A stretch of DNA of 64,000 nucleotides from Clavibacter michiganensis subsp. tessellarius (GTDB taxonomy: Bacteria > Actinomycetota > Actinomycetes > Actinomycetales > Microbacteriaceae): contig NZ_CP040788.1 of the NCBI RefSeq assembly GCF_021922985.1, forward strand, positions 372,001-436,000, written 5' to 3'. How positions within the stretch are numbered: the stretch's first letter is position 1; each line of letters opens with the position of its first letter. Made by a program: the position numbers and the translations under genes. The notes under the pieces are model-generated. The model saw only the letters and a list, made by a program, of their open reading frames with translations, was not told the origin of the DNA and did not search any database. Below, one piece after another: positions 1 to 12,757 of this stretch.

Positions 1-2
1 TG

Positions 3-1121
3 AGCTGGTTCGGCCTCGTCTTCGACCGGCCCGGTCCCGTGATCGCGATCCTCGGCGCCGCGCTGATGATCGTCGTCATCGGCGTGCTCGACGACATCTA
101 CGACCTCGACTGGATGATCAAGCTCGCCGGCCAGATCCTCGCCGCCGGCCTCCTCGCCTGGCAGGGCGTCGCCATCTCGTCGCTCCCCATCGGCGGCCTC
201 ACGGTCGGCTCCTCGCAGATGTCGATCATGCTGACGATCTTCGCCATCGTCCTCGTCATGAACGCCGTCAACTTCATCGACGGCCTCGACGGCCTCGTCG
301 CCGGCGTCGCGATCATCGCGAACGGCGCCTTCTTCCTCTACAGCTTCCTGCTCTCGGACACGGCCACCGGCCAGACCGAGCGGTTCAACCTCGCGTCGCT
401 CATCAGCGCGATCCTCATCGGCGCCTGCCTCGGCTTCCTGCCCTTCAACTGGCACCCGGCGAAGCTCTTCATGGGCGACGCGGGCGCGCTGCTCGTCGGC
501 CTCCTCATGGCCACGAGCGCCATCGCCGTCACGGGCGAGATCGACCCGAACCCGGAGACCTTCGGCCGCTCTCAGCTGCTGCCCGCGTTCCTGCCGATCC
601 TGCTGCCGTTCGCGATCCTCATCGTGCCGCTGCTCGACTTCGCCCTCGCCGTCTTCCGCCGGCTCAAGGCCGGCAAGTCGCCCTTCAGCGCCGACCGCAA
701 GCACCTCCACCACCGCCTGCTCGACATGGGCCACTCCCGCCTGCACGCCACGCTCATCTTCTACGCGTGGACGGGCGTCGTCTCCGCCGGCTGCCTCCTG
801 ATGTTCGTCGTGCAGCCCTACGCCTGGGGCGTCGGCTTCATCGTCGTCGGCATGATCGCCTGCGCCGTGGTCACGCTCGCCCCGCTCAGCCGTCGCAAGC
901 GCCTCGAGGCTGCCGCGCAGCTCGTCCCCGCCGACGCGGACTCCGACGACGCCGCGGCCTACGACCCGCTCGACGAGGCCGCGGGCGACCGCCCCCTCGC
1001 GCGCCTCACGGAGTCCGAGCTCCAGACCGTGGAGCGCGAGCACGCCGGTCTCGCGCACAGCTCCCCACCGACCCGACCCACCGACCTCCCGCACGCGGGG
1101 GACCACAAGGAGACCGCATGA
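3..1121 (+). CDS. Polyprenyl-phosphate GlcNAc-1-phosphate transferase, MraY/WecA family (5' partial)
   Basis: The frame is open from the first bases of the window, so the true start lies upstream and the N-terminus is missing. The visible protein is a multi-pass membrane enzyme with MraY/WecA family landmarks: an Asp-rich GVLDDIYDLD segment near the start, NFIDGLDGL, LFMGDAGALLVG and a cytosolic ADRKHLHHRLLDMGHS loop. Enzymes of this family move a GlcNAc-1-phosphate type group from a UDP-sugar to a polyprenyl phosphate carrier at the inner face of the membrane, starting cell wall linker or arabinogalactan-like glycan synthesis. Its position just before the atp operon is the usual actinobacterial one (Rfe/WecA homologue). 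A hydrophilic acidic tail of about 70 residues follows the last membrane segment. The stop overlaps the next start (ATGA), so the two genes are probably translationally coupled. The exact sugar substrate cannot be read from the sequence. Confidence 0.9.
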   Translation, partial: SWFGLVFDRPGPVIAILGAALMIVVIGVLDDIYDLDWMIKLAGQILAAGLLAWQGVAISSLPIGGLTVGSSQMSIMLTIFAIVLVMNAVNFIDGLDGLVAGVAIIANGAFFLYSFLLSDTATGQTERFNLASLISAILIGACLGFLPFNWHPAKLFMGDAGALLVGLLMATSAIAVTGEIDPNPETFGRSQLLPAFLPILLPFAILIVPLLDFALAVFRRLKAGKSPFSADRKHLHHRLLDMGHSRLHATLIFYAWTGVVSAGCLLMFVVQPYAWGVGFIVVGMIACAVVTLAPLSRRKRLEAAAQLVPADADSDDAAAYDPLDEAAGDRPLARLTESELQTVEREHAGLAHSSPPTRPTDLPHAGDHKETA

Positions 1122-1588
1122 CCGACCACACGAGCGCCCCCGGGACGACCGGCCGCACGCCCGCGCAGGCCGTGTTCACCCGCATCCTCGTGGCGGGCGC
1201 CCTGCTGGCCCTCGCCATCGCCGTCGTCGGCGGCATCGTCGGCTTCGCGGTCGACGGCGGTCGCGGCGTCGTCAGCGCCGTCATCGGCAGCGCCATGGCG
1301 CTGGTGTTCCTCGGCATCACCGCCGGCAGCATCCTCTTCGCCCAGCGGTTCCAGGCCTCCGACAGCTACCCGCAGCTCTTCTTCGGCATCGTGCTGGGCG
1401 CCTGGGTCGTGAAATTCGGCGTGTTCCTCGCCATCACGCTGGCGCTCAAGGAGCAGCCCTGGATCAACCTCGTGGTGCTCTTCGTGACCATCGTGGTGGG
1501 CGTCATCGGGGCCCTCGTGATGGACGTCGTGGTCATCAGCCGCGCCCGCATGCCCTACGTGAGCGACGCGCAGCTGCCCCGCAGCTGA
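1118..1588 (+). CDS. AtpI-like small membrane protein upstream of the ATP synthase operon
   Basis: This 156-residue protein has a short polar N-terminus followed by four predicted membrane segments (about residues 20-45, 50-70, 85-110 and 115-140). ATG is chosen because it overlaps the upstream TGA as ATGA and lies 4-9 nt after AAGGAG (1107-1112). Size, topology and position before atpB match the ATP synthase I (UncI/AtpI) type proteins of actinobacteria, thought to help assemble the c-ring or import Mg2+ for it. Sequence conservation in this family is weak, so the assignment rests on topology and context. A 183-bp gap separates it from atpB, so the atp genes probably have their own promoter. 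Confidence 0.75.
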   Translation: MTDHTSAPGTTGRTPAQAVFTRILVAGALLALAIAVVGGIVGFAVDGGRGVVSAVIGSAMALVFLGITAGSILFAQRFQASDSYPQLFFGIVLGAWVVKFGVFLAITLALKEQPWINLVVLFVTIVVGVIGALVMDVVVISRARMPYVSDAQLPRS

Positions 1589-1648
1589 TCCGCACGCGGG
1601 TGCCGGAGTCGTGTGCGACGCGATTAGTCAGGGCACCCTCATTGTTGG

Positions 1649-1654
1649 TAGTCT
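1649..1654 (+). promoter_or_regulatory. Candidate -10 element for the atp operon
   Basis: The 183-bp gap between the AtpI-like gene and atpB contains TAGTCT, a fit to the actinobacterial -10 consensus TANNNT. Transcription would start around 1660, giving a leader of about 110 nt before the atpB ribosome binding site. No convincing -35 is visible (TTAGTC at 1624-1629 is spaced too far). This is a motif-based guess only. Confidence 0.35.
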
Positions 1655-1771
1655 CTCTCAAGACGATTCCCGTCGGGCCGTGCCCAGAACCACCTCACGC
1701 CGGCGTCTTCTCACCCCATCCGTTCGTCGCCGCGAGAGCTCGCGCTCCACGCCCCGAAACAGGAGATAGCG

Positions 1772-2867
<1,096 letters not shown>

Positions 2868-2878
2868 GGACCACGCGC

Positions 2879-3448
2879 ATGATCTCGCCCCACAACGTGA
2901 TGGCGGCAGGTGAAGAAACGACGCAGAGCATCCTGCTGCCCGCTGTCTACGACATCGTGTGGTCGGCGGTCGTGTTCGTCGTCCTCCTGCTGGTCATCTG
3001 GAAGTACGCGCTCCCGCGCGTGTACAAGCTGCTCGACGCGCGCTCCGAGGCGATCGCGGGCGGCATCGAGAAGGCCGAGCGCGCGCAGGCCGAGGCGGAC
3101 GCCGCCAAGGAGGAGCTGACCGCTCAGCTCGCCGAGGCGCGTGCCGAGGCCGGTCGCATCCGCGAGCAGGCCCGCGTCGACGCCCAGCGCATCGCCGCGG
3201 AGATCAAGGAGCAGGCCACGGCCGACGCCGCCCGGATCACCGCCAGCGCGCAGTCGCAGATCGAGGCGGAGCGCCAGCAGGCGGTCGTCTCGCTCCGCTC
3301 CGAGGTCGGATCGCTCGCGATCGACCTCGCGTCGGGGGTCATCGGGCAGAGCCTCACGGACGACCAGCGCTCCACCGCGCTCGTCGACCGGTTCCTCGCC
3401 GACCTGGAGGCCAGCGAGACCGCCGGCAGGACCGGATCCGCCAGCTGA
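2879..3448 (+). CDS. atpF: F1Fo ATP synthase subunit b (peripheral stalk)
   Basis: The 189-residue product has one membrane segment at about residues 22-45, then a long charged, Ala/Glu/Arg-rich helix (about 50-160) typical of the b-subunit coiled coil that links Fo to the top of F1. The start is ATG 2879, 8 nt after an AAGGA box. Its stop TGA shares bases with the ATG of atpH (TGATG), so b and delta are translationally coupled. Confidence 0.96.
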   Translation: MISPHNVMAAGEETTQSILLPAVYDIVWSAVVFVVLLLVIWKYALPRVYKLLDARSEAIAGGIEKAERAQAEADAAKEELTAQLAEARAEAGRIREQARVDAQRIAAEIKEQATADAARITASAQSQIEAERQQAVVSLRSEVGSLAIDLASGVIGQSLTDDQRSTALVDRFLADLEASETAGRTGSAS

Positions 3449-4239
3449 TGGGCAGTGCATCGCGCGCATCGCTGGAGTCGGCCCGCCGCGTCCTCGTGGA
3501 GCTCGGGGGCGTCGACCTGTCGACGGCCGAGCAGCTCCTCGGGGCCGGTCGCGCCATCGGCGGATCCACGCACCTGCTCTCCGCGCTGGCCGACACCGGC
3601 ATCGCGCCGGAGGTCAAGCACGCCATCGTGGACCGGGTCTTCGGCCCCACCGTCCAGGAGCCGGCGCTGCGCGTCCTCCGCGCGGTCGTCGACGGCCGCT
3701 GGTCGTCGAACGGCGAGCTGCTGGCGGGCATCGAGGAGCTCGGCATCCGTGCCGTGGCGATCTCGGCGCCCGAGGGCACGCCCATCGAGGCGGAGCTGTT
3801 CACCTTCGGCCGCGCCGTCTCCACCGACGACGCGCTGGAGCTGGCGCTCGGCGACAAGCTCGGCGACGCGCAGGCGAAGTCGACGCTCGTCCACCGTCTC
3901 CTCGACGGCCGGGCGTCCGCGCAGACCGTGGTCATCGTCGAGCAGCTCGTGCAGCAGCCCCGCGGCCGCCGCATGGGGGAGCTCATCCGCCACGCCGCCA
4001 CGCTCGTGGCCGACCAGGCGGGCCTCACCATCGCGACCGTCCGCGTCGCCTCGCCCCTGTCGCCCGAGCAGTCGGAGCGCCTGGCGCAGGCCCTCAGCCG
4101 CCGCTACTCGCGGCGGGTGGAGCTGAACGAGGTCGTGGACCGCGACCTCGTCGGCGGCCTCCGCGTGCAGATCGGCGACGACGTCATCGACGGCAGCGTC
4201 GCCACCAGGATCAACGATTTGAGACTCCAGTTCGCCTGA
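3448..4239 (+). CDS. atpH: F1Fo ATP synthase subunit delta
   Basis: Delta (OSCP) joins the peripheral stalk to the crown of F1. The product is 263 residues, longer than the usual 175-180 residues of proteobacterial delta but normal for actinobacteria. The conserved C-terminal part, including [21 protein letters not shown], is present. The ATG overlaps the atpF stop. Longer in-frame openings upstream are shadows of atpF in another frame and are not used. Confidence 0.95.
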   Translation: MGSASRASLESARRVLVELGGVDLSTAEQLLGAGRAIGGSTHLLSALADTGIAPEVKHAIVDRVFGPTVQEPALRVLRAVVDGRWSSNGELLAGIEELGIRAVAISAPEGTPIEAELFTFGRAVSTDDALELALGDKLGDAQAKSTLVHRLLDGRASAQTVVIVEQLVQQPRGRRMGELIRHAATLVADQAGLTIATVRVASPLSPEQSERLAQALSRRYSRRVELNEVVDRDLVGGLRVQIGDDVIDGSVATRINDLRLQFA

Positions 4240-4294
4240 CCGGCGGGCGTCACCTCGGGAGCCGTCCGCTCTCGTGAATGCAAAGGGAAAGAAG

Positions 4295-5932
4295 ATGGCA
4301 GAACTTTCGATCAGCCCCGACGAGATCCGGGACGCGCTCAAGGACTTCGTGCAGTCCTACGAGCCCGGCAAGGCCTCGACCGAAGAGGTCGGCTACGTGC
4401 TCGACGCGGGCGACGGAATCGCCCACGTGCAGGGCCTGCCCGGCGTCATGGCCAACGAGCTCATCACGTTCGCCGACGGGACCCTGGGCCTCGCCCAGAA
4501 CCTCGAGGAGAGCGAGATCGGCGTCATCGTGCTCGGCGAGTTCGCCGGCATCGAGGAGGGCATGGAGGTGCGCCGCACCGGCGAGGTGCTCTCCGTCCCC
4601 GTCGGCGACGGCTACCTCGGCCGCGTCGTGGACCCGCTGGGCAACCCCATCGACGGCCAGGGCGAGATCGCGACCGAGGGCCGCCGCGCCCTCGAGCTCC
4701 AGGCGCCCGGGGTCATGCAGCGCAAGAGCGTGCACGAGCCCATGCAGACCGGCATCAAGGCCATCGACGCCATGATCCCGATCGGCCGCGGCCAGCGCCA
4801 GCTCATCATCGGCGACCGCCAGACCGGCAAGACGGCCATCGCGATCGACACGATCATCAACCAGAAGGCCAACTGGGAGTCCGGCGACACGAACAAGCAG
4901 GTGCGCTGCATCTACGTCGCCATCGGCCAGAAGGGCTCGACCATCGCCTCGGTGAAGGGTGCCCTCGAGGAGGCCGGCGCCATGGAGTACACGACCATCG
5001 TCGCGTCCCCCGCGTCCGACCCCGCCGGCTTCAAGTACCTCGCGCCCTACACCGGCTCGGCCATCGGCCAGCACTGGATGTACGGCGGCAAGCACGTCCT
5101 CATCATCTTCGACGACCTGTCCAAGCAGGCCGAGGCCTACCGCGCCGTCTCCCTCCTCCTGCGCCGTCCGCCGGGACGCGAGGCGTACCCCGGCGACGTG
5201 TTCTACCTGCACTCCCGCCTGCTCGAGCGCTGCGCCAAGCTCTCGGACGAGCTGGGCGCCGGATCGATGACGGGCCTGCCCATCATCGAGACGAAGGCGA
5301 ACGACGTCTCGGCGTACATCCCCACCAACGTGATCTCGATCACCGACGGCCAGATCTTCCTGCAGTCCGACCTCTTCAACGCCAACCAGCGTCCTGCGGT
5401 CGACGTCGGCATCTCGGTCTCCCGCGTCGGCGGCGACGCCCAGGTGAAGAGCATCAAGAAGGTCTCCGGCACGCTCAAGCTCGAGCTCGCGCAGTACCGC
5501 TCCCTCGAGGCGTTCGCGATCTTCGCGTCCGACCTCGACGCGGCCAGCCGTCGCCAGCTCGCCCGCGGCGCGCGCCTCACCGAGCTGCTCAAGCAGCCCC
5601 AGTACTCGCCGTTCCCCATCGAGGAGCAGGTCGTCTCGATCTGGGCGGGCACGAAGGGCAAGCTCGACGAGGTCCCCGTCGAGGACATCCTGCGCTTCGA
5701 GCGCGAGCTGCTCGACCACCTCCACCGCAACACGGAGGTGCTGTCGCAGCTCAAGGAGAAGAACGTCCTCACCGACGACATCGTCGACGCGATGGACAAG
5801 GCCGTGGACGCGTTCAAGCTCGAGTTCCAGACGGGCGAGGGCAAGCCGCTCGCCTCCGTCGGCTCGGAGAAGTTCGAGGCGACCAAGGCCGAGGACGTCA
5901 ACCAGGAGCAGATCGTGAAGGCCAAGCGCTGA
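4295..5932 (+). CDS. atpA: F1Fo ATP synthase subunit alpha
   Basis: Alpha forms the F1 hexamer with beta and carries the non-catalytic nucleotide sites. The product has 545 residues with Walker A GDRQTGKT at residues 173-180, the Walker B region [12 protein letters not shown], and the ATP synthase alpha/beta signature [17 protein letters not shown] 4295 is preferred over GTG 4274 because it directly follows the purine-rich AAAGGGAAAGAAG and yields [13 protein letters not shown], the expected N-terminus. Located between atpH and atpG in the standard order. Confidence 0.97.
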   Translation: MAELSISPDEIRDALKDFVQSYEPGKASTEEVGYVLDAGDGIAHVQGLPGVMANELITFADGTLGLAQNLEESEIGVIVLGEFAGIEEGMEVRRTGEVLSVPVGDGYLGRVVDPLGNPIDGQGEIATEGRRALELQAPGVMQRKSVHEPMQTGIKAIDAMIPIGRGQRQLIIGDRQTGKTAIAIDTIINQKANWESGDTNKQVRCIYVAIGQKGSTIASVKGALEEAGAMEYTTIVASPASDPAGFKYLAPYTGSAIGQHWMYGGKHVLIIFDDLSKQAEAYRAVSLLLRRPPGREAYPGDVFYLHSRLLERCAKLSDELGAGSMTGLPIIETKANDVSAYIPTNVISITDGQIFLQSDLFNANQRPAVDVGISVSRVGGDAQVKSIKKVSGTLKLELAQYRSLEAFAIFASDLDAASRRQLARGARLTELLKQPQYSPFPIEEQVVSIWAGTKGKLDEVPVEDILRFERELLDHLHRNTEVLSQLKEKNVLTDDIVDAMDKAVDAFKLEFQTGEGKPLASVGSEKFEATKAEDVNQEQIVKAKR

Positions 5933-5982
5933 CGCGCTGACGCCACACGATCCGCCACCGACCGAGACCGATAGGGAGACTC

Positions 5983-8377
<2,395 letters not shown>

Positions 8378-8378
8378 C

Positions 8379-8648
8379 ATGGCCCGCGCTGATCTCACGG
8401 TGACCGTGGTGTCGGCCGACCAGCAGGTCTGGTCCGGTCAGGCGTCCATGGTCGTCGCGCGCACCAGCGAGGGCGAGATCGGCATCCTCGCCGGTCACGA
8501 GCCGCTCCTGGCGATCCTCGCGACCGGCAACGTCCGCATCACGCAGGACGGCGGCGCCGTGATCACCGCGGACGCCGACGAGGGCTTCCTCTCGGTCGAG
8601 AACGACAACGTGACCGTGGTCGCGCGCAAGGCCGCTCTGGTCGCGTAG
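8379..8648 (+). CDS. atpC: F1Fo ATP synthase subunit epsilon
   Basis: Epsilon binds gamma and can inhibit ATP hydrolysis. The product has only 89 residues: the N-terminal beta-sandwich is present (LTVTVVSADQQVWSG; GEIGILAGHEPLLAIL) and the C-terminal two-helix inhibitory domain is essentially missing, as is common in actinobacteria with short epsilon subunits. It is the last gene of the operon, 2 bp after atpD and just before a strong hairpin. Confidence 0.95.
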   Translation: MARADLTVTVVSADQQVWSGQASMVVARTSEGEIGILAGHEPLLAILATGNVRITQDGGAVITADADEGFLSVENDNVTVVARKAALVA

Positions 8649-8667
8649 CGTCGCCTCGCATCGTCCG

Positions 8668-8701
8668 AAGGCGGACGGTCCCCTCGGGGGCCGTCCGCCT
8701 T
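8668..8701 (+). terminator. Terminator of the atp operon
   Basis: A perfect 11-bp stem (AAGGCGGACGG at 8668-8678 and CCGTCCGCCTT at 8691-8701) encloses a 12-nt loop, 19 bp after the atpC stop. The arms end in AA/TT and are followed by TCGTGCG rather than a long U-tract, as is usual in GC-rich actinobacteria. Confidence 0.85.
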
Positions 8702-8812
8702 CGTGCGTCCGGCTGTCGTCGGTGCGGGTGCCGTCTCTGCGCCCGACACTCGCCCGTCCGCCCTCCGTCCGTCCCCGTCCACCGTCCGTCCCCGTCCTGG
8801 AGGTCCCGTCCC

Positions 8813-9568
8813 GTGCTCGTCCTGCTGCCGCCGTCCGAGACCAAGCGCGACGGAGGGGATCCCGGCTCCCGGCTCGACCTCGACCGGCTCGCCTTCCCCG
8901 CGCTGACGGAGGAGCGGCGGGCCGTGGTGCGTGCGGTGGCGGATCTCGCCCGGGATCCGGAGGCGGCGGCGCGGGCGCTGAAGCTGGGGCCGCGGCAGGC
9001 CGCCGAGGTGGAGCGGAACCGCGTCGTGGAGTCGTCGCCCACGATGCCCGCGCTCCTGCGCTACACGGGCGTCCTCTACGACCCCATCGGCGCCGCGGCC
9101 CTCGACGCGGAGCAGCTCGCCTTCGCCGGGCGCCACGTGGCCGTCCACTCGGCGCTCTTCGGGCCCGTCGCCGCGACCGACCCCATCCCCGCGTACCGGC
9201 TGTCGCACGACAGCCGGGTGCCGGGCGTGCGGATGAAGGCGCACTGGTCGGCCTCCGTCTGCGCGGCCCTGGCCGAGGTGCCCGGACTCGTGCTCGACCT
9301 CCGCAGCGAGGGCTACGCGGCGCTGGGGCCGCGACCGGGCCACGCGGACTCGGCCGTCGTGCGCGTCGTCGCTCGCGGGGAGGACGGCACCGTGCGCGCG
9401 CTCAACCACTTCAACAAGAAGGCCAAGGGCGAGCTCGTCCGGGCCCTCGTGCGGGGTGGGCGCGACCTCGGCACGGTGGCCGAGCTCCTCGAGTGGGCCC
9501 GGGAGTCCGGCATCGAGCTCGACCGCGGCGCCGACGGCGAGCTGGTGCTCGTGACCGCCTCCCGCTGA
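8813..9568 (+). CDS. yaaA: YaaA/UPF0246 family protein (peroxide stress type)
   Basis: The 251-residue protein matches the YaaA/DUF328 family, with LLPPSETKRDGGDPG at the N-terminus, the central AYRLSHDSRVPGVRMKAHW region and FNKKAKGELVRALV near the C-terminus. In E. coli, YaaA protects against peroxide by lowering free iron and binds DNA; the role here is by homology only. The GTG start follows CTGGAGG by 9 nt. It is transcribed alone: the atp terminator lies upstream and tag is convergent downstream. Sequence between 9569 and 9675 shows no clear gene or hairpin. Confidence 0.8.
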   Translation: MLVLLPPSETKRDGGDPGSRLDLDRLAFPALTEERRAVVRAVADLARDPEAAARALKLGPRQAAEVERNRVVESSPTMPALLRYTGVLYDPIGAAALDAEQLAFAGRHVAVHSALFGPVAATDPIPAYRLSHDSRVPGVRMKAHWSASVCAALAEVPGLVLDLRSEGYAALGPRPGHADSAVVRVVARGEDGTVRALNHFNKKAKGELVRALVRGGRDLGTVAELLEWARESGIELDRGADGELVLVTASR

Positions 9569-9675
9569 CGCTCGACCGGCCGCATGCCGCACCCGCGGTC
9601 CCGGCGGATCGCGGCACGTCCCCGGCGTCGGAGCCGGGCTCGCGTGGCGTTCGGAGCCGACCGGTCGCGGCGGGA

Positions 9676-10269
9676 TCAGGCGGCCCGGTGGCAGCCGACG
9701 ACGTGGTCGTCGACGAGTCCGGAGGACTGCATGAGCGCGTAGACGGTGGTCGGTCCCACGAAGCGGAGCCCGAGCGCCTTGAGCTCCCGGCTGAGGGCGG
9801 TGGACTCGGGCGTGACCGCCGGGATGTCGTTCGCGGTCGCGGGGCGCCGGCGCGTCGTCGGATCCGCGGCGTGCGCCCAGATCAGGCGGTCCAGGGCGCC
9901 GTCGCCGCGCTCGTCGACCAGCGCCCGGACCACGCGCGCGTTGCCGCGGGCCGCCAGGATCTTCGCGCGGTTGCGGATGATGCCGGCGTCGCCCATGAGC
10001 CGCTCGACGTCGTCGTCGTCCAGGGCGGCGACCGCGTCGAGGTCGAAGCCGTGGAAGACCTCCCGGAACCGGGGGCGCTTGCGGAGGATGGTGATCCACG
10101 CGAGCCCGGCCTGGAAGCCCTCCAGGGACAGCTTCTCGAACAGGGGGCGATCGCCGTGCAGGGGCCGGCCCCACTCCTCGTCGTGGTACCTGCGGTACTC
10201 GGCGTCGGCCGCCGACCACGCGCAGCGGACCAGGCCGTCCTCGCCCGTGACCAGGGACGCGCGGGTCAT
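9676..10269 (-). CDS. tag: DNA-3-methyladenine glycosylase I
   Basis: Tag removes 3-methyladenine from alkylated DNA. The 197-residue product shows the family features RCAWSAADAEYRRYHDEEWG near the N-terminus, LEGFQAGLAWITILRKR, and HVVGCHR at the C-terminus; the Cys and His residues at the two ends are the zinc ligands of this family. The ATG overlaps the stop of ogt (ATGA), so the reading frame extending further upstream is rejected. Pairing with ogt makes a small alkylation repair operon with two complementary activities. Confidence 0.93.
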   Translation of the reverse strand: MTRASLVTGEDGLVRCAWSAADAEYRRYHDEEWGRPLHGDRPLFEKLSLEGFQAGLAWITILRKRPRFREVFHGFDLDAVAALDDDDVERLMGDAGIIRNRAKILAARGNARVVRALVDERGDGALDRLIWAHAADPTTRRRPATANDIPAVTPESTALSRELKALGLRFVGPTTVYALMQSSGLVDDHVVGCHRAA

Positions 10270-10856
10270 GACGGCAGCACCGAGCCCTCGAGGGCGAGCA
10301 GGCGCAGCTTCGTGGCCACGCCGTCCCCGGCGCTGAAGCCCGTGACCCGGCCGTCGGAGCCGAGGACCCGGTGGCAGGGCACCAGGATGCAGAGCCGGTT
10401 CGCTCCGACCGCGCCGCCGACGGCGCGGGCACCGCCCGGACGCCCGGCGGCGTGCGCCAGCGCGCCGTACGTGACGACCCCGCCGTACGGCACGCGCAGG
10501 AGCGCCTCCCACACGGCGACCTGGAACGGCGTCCCGACGAGGCGCACCGGGACGTCGAGGACCGGCAGGCGGCCCGCGAGGTGCGCCTCGAGCTGCCGGG
10601 CGGCCTCGTCGAGCACCGGGCTCGAGCGGTCGGGCAGGTGGTCGAGCGGCAGCGCATCGGCGGTGGCGATGGAGAGGGCGACCACGCGGTCGCCGTCCGC
10701 GACGAGCTCGAGGCGTCCGACGGGGGAGGGGATCCGCAGCAGCGCGTGCCCGGGCGGGAGGGTGCCGCGCCCGGGAGGCATGCGCGGGGGCGCATCGACG
10801 GGGAGCGCCCGCGGGCGGGCGGCGGGAGCGGCGGCGGGAGCGGGGGGAGCGGTCAT
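10266..10856 (-). CDS. ogt: Methylated-DNA--protein-cysteine methyltransferase
   Basis: This suicide enzyme removes methyl groups from O6-methylguanine. The 196-residue product contains the active site PCHRVLGSDGRVTGF, preceded by FQVAVWEALLRVPYG and the helix-turn-helix part TYGALAHAAGRP. The N-terminus has a Pro/Ala-rich extension of about 35 residues. ATG 10856 is chosen because a TACGTT hexamer sits exactly 6 nt upstream, the leaderless arrangement seen throughout the window; an ATG 24 codons further upstream would leave this box inside the coding region. First gene of the ogt-tag pair. Confidence 0.92.
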   Translation of the reverse strand: MTAPPAPAAAPAARPRALPVDAPPRMPPGRGTLPPGHALLRIPSPVGRLELVADGDRVVALSIATADALPLDHLPDRSSPVLDEAARQLEAHLAGRLPVLDVPVRLVGTPFQVAVWEALLRVPYGGVVTYGALAHAAGRPGGARAVGGAVGANRLCILVPCHRVLGSDGRVTGFSAGDGVATKLRLLALEGSVLPS

Positions 10857-10862
10857 GCGGCG

Positions 10863-10868
10863 AACGTA
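10863..10868 (-). promoter_or_regulatory. Leaderless -10 box of ogt-tag
   Basis: TACGTT (minus strand) lies exactly 6 nt before the ATG, so transcription should start at or next to the A of the start codon. No ribosome binding site is present. Confidence 0.65.
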
Positions 10869-10962
10869 GGGGCTGCGTGGCGGGCGTCCCGCGCGGGTCG
10901 ACGGCTGGGGGATCCGCGCCGTCCGCATGGCCGGGGGAGGAGCCGGCCGGGCGTCTCCCGCG

Positions 10963-11442
10963 TCACCGCGAGCGCCCGTGCCCGTCCTGCGTGTGCACCT
11001 TGAGGTACACGAAGGTCTCGGTGCTCACGACGCCCTCGAGCGCCCGGATGCGCGCGTTCAGCAGCTCCACCAGCTCGTCGTCGTCCTCGCACACGACCTC
11101 GGCGAGGAGGTCAAAGGTGCCGGCGGTGATGACCACGTAGTCCACGGCCGGGATGGCGGCGAGGGCGTCCGCGACCAGGCGCACGTCGCCGCTGACGGTC
11201 ACGCCGATCATCGCCTGGCGGGTGAGGCCGAGCTGCTGCGGATCCGTGAGCGCGACGATGCGGATCACCCCGCCGTCGGTGAGCTTCTGCACCCGCTGGC
11301 GGACGGCCGCCTCGCTGAGCCCGACGGCCTTGCCGATCTCCGCGTACGACCGGCGGCCGTCGGCGCGGAGCTGCTCCACGATGGAACGCGAGATCGCGTC
11401 GACGGGGAGCCCGCGTGCGGAGGGGCGGTGCGGCGTGCTCAT
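10963..11442 (-). CDS. Lrp/AsnC family transcriptional regulator
   Basis: The 159-residue product has an N-terminal winged HTH (ADGRRSYAEIGKAVGLSEAA, then VRQRVQKL) and a C-terminal RAM domain (GVTVSGDVRLVADALAAI; DYVVITAGTFDLLAEVVC), the standard Lrp/AsnC layout. These proteins sense amino acids or related small molecules and control local or global metabolism. ATG 11442 is preferred; a CATGCT hexamer is 6 nt upstream, a weak fit to the leaderless pattern. It stands alone between ogt and the divergent FHA gene, so its target is not evident. Confidence 0.9.
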   Translation of the reverse strand: MSTPHRPSARGLPVDAISRSIVEQLRADGRRSYAEIGKAVGLSEAAVRQRVQKLTDGGVIRIVALTDPQQLGLTRQAMIGVTVSGDVRLVADALAAIPAVDYVVITAGTFDLLAEVVCEDDDELVELLNARIRALEGVVSTETFVYLKVHTQDGHGRSR

Positions 11443-11569
11443 CGTCCGAGCATGGCAGTCCGACGGAGGCCGGGCAACCGGATCCGTCGCTCGCGGACAC
11501 CGGGACCGCGGGGATCGTCCGACGCATCCCGCCACCGCCGCACGCCCCCGGTGCGGGGCGCGCGGGCGG

Positions 11570-11575
11570 TAGGAT
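11570..11575 (+). promoter_or_regulatory. Candidate -10 box for the FHA/PP2C pair
   Basis: TAGGAT matches TANNNT and lies about 79 nt before the GTG of the FHA gene, which would give a leader of about 70 nt with an ATGGAG ribosome binding site near its end. It lies in the 211-bp divergent gap between the Lrp-type gene and the FHA gene. Confidence 0.45.
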
Positions 11576-11653
11576 CCGAGTCAGCGCGTCCGGCCGCCCG
11601 GGGCCCGGCGCCGACCGCCCCTCCGGGCGCCGATCCTCGATGGAGCCGATGAC

Positions 11654-12757
11654 GTGAGCGAGGGCTCCCACCGTTCCGCGCCGGCCTCCGCGGGTCCTGC
11701 GGGCGTCGGCGTGGTCGTGCCCCACGCCGCGGTGCTCCTGCCAGCGGGGGTCGCCCCCGACGCGGTCGCGCGGGTCTGGGAGACGCTCGCCGGATCCGAC
11801 GTGCGCGCCGAGTCCCTCGTCGCGGCGCTGCCGCTGCGGGGCGACGCGGAGGTCGCGTCGTTCGGCATCGCGGTCCACGACGAGGACGGGCCCGACGGCG
11901 CGCGCCTGCAGGTCGTGCTCCGCGGCGACGCCGTCATCGACGTCGCCGCCGACGGCGAGGTCCGCCGGATCGACGCGCGGGGCGCCGTCCCCTTCTACCT
12001 CGCGACCCTCGACCGCGTCGTCGCCTACCGGTTAGGCCGGGCCGTCGACGGCGTCGCGGCCGACGTCGTCGACGCCCTGCCGATCGTGGCGGGCGCCGTC
12101 GCCTGCGGGCAGGTCGCCTGGTCGCGGGGCGCCGGGAACGCCCCGTCGTCCGGCCGCCGTCACCGCGGCGCCCACGCGGGCCCGGACGCCGCCGCCGAGC
12201 CACCGGCCGTCGCCGCGGAGCCGGCCGACGCCACCGGGTCCGACCCCGTCGTCGCGCCCCCCGTCTCCGAGGCCTCCGCGCGCGCCCGGCAGGCCGCCGT
12301 CGCGACCGCCGCGATCCCCACGGCGCCGGCCGACGAGGGCCAGGCCGCTCCGCTTCCCGTCCACGCCTTCCGCATCGTGCCGGCGGACGAGACCGGCCGC
12401 ATCGACCCCGGGGCGCCCGCCCGTGCCACGCGGTCCTCCGACCCGGAGCGCATCCCCCTCGACGTGCCCGCCGTCATCGGTCGCCGCCCGCGCCCGCCGC
12501 GGGTCGTCCGCGGCGCCGCCCCGCGCCTCGTCACCGTCCCGTCCCCGCTCGGCGAGGTCTCGAGCACGCACCTCGGGATCCGCCAGGAGGGCGGCGCGGT
12601 CGTCGTGACCGACCTGGACTCCACGAACGGCACGGCGGTGCTCGTCCCCGGCGCCGAGCGCCTCGCGCTGCACCGCGGGGAGTCGCTCGTGGTCGTCCCC
12701 GGCACGCGCGTGGACGTCGGCGACGGCGTCGTCCTCGAGATCCTGCCGGCCCGATGA
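11654..12757 (+). CDS. FHA-domain protein with a long Ala/Pro-rich linker
   Basis: The 367-residue product has an N-terminal part of about 165 residues that I do not recognise, an Ala/Pro-rich linker (about 165-270), and a C-terminal forkhead-associated (FHA) domain at about 272-365. FHA landmarks are VIGRRPRPPR, GEVSSTHLGI and DLDSTNGT, which bind phosphothreonine peptides. The GTG start follows ATGGAG. Its stop overlaps the ATG of the PP2C phosphatase gene (ATGA), so the two are made together: a phosphothreonine reader plus an eraser. No Ser/Thr kinase gene lies nearby in the window. The partner of the FHA domain cannot be named. Confidence 0.85.
   Translation: MSEGSHRSAPASAGPAGVGVVVPHAAVLLPAGVAPDAVARVWETLAGSDVRAESLVAALPLRGDAEVASFGIAVHDEDGPDGARLQVVLRGDAVIDVAADGEVRRIDARGAVPFYLATLDRVVAYRLGRAVDGVAADVVDALPIVAGAVACGQVAWSRGAGNAPSSGRRHRGAHAGPDAAAEPPAVAAEPADATGSDPVVAPPVSEASARARQAAVATAAIPTAPADEGQAAPLPVHAFRIVPADETGRIDPGAPARATRSSDPERIPLDVPAVIGRRPRPPRVVRGAAPRLVTVPSPLGEVSSTHLGIRQEGGAVVVTDLDSTNGTAVLVPGAERLALHRGESLVVVPGTRVDVGDGVVLEILPAR

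Noticed and set aside
4274..4294. Upstream GTG start for atpA (4274) and ATG in another frame (4278)
   Set aside because: The purine-rich ribosome binding site lies after these codons and just before ATG 4295, which gives the expected N-terminus.
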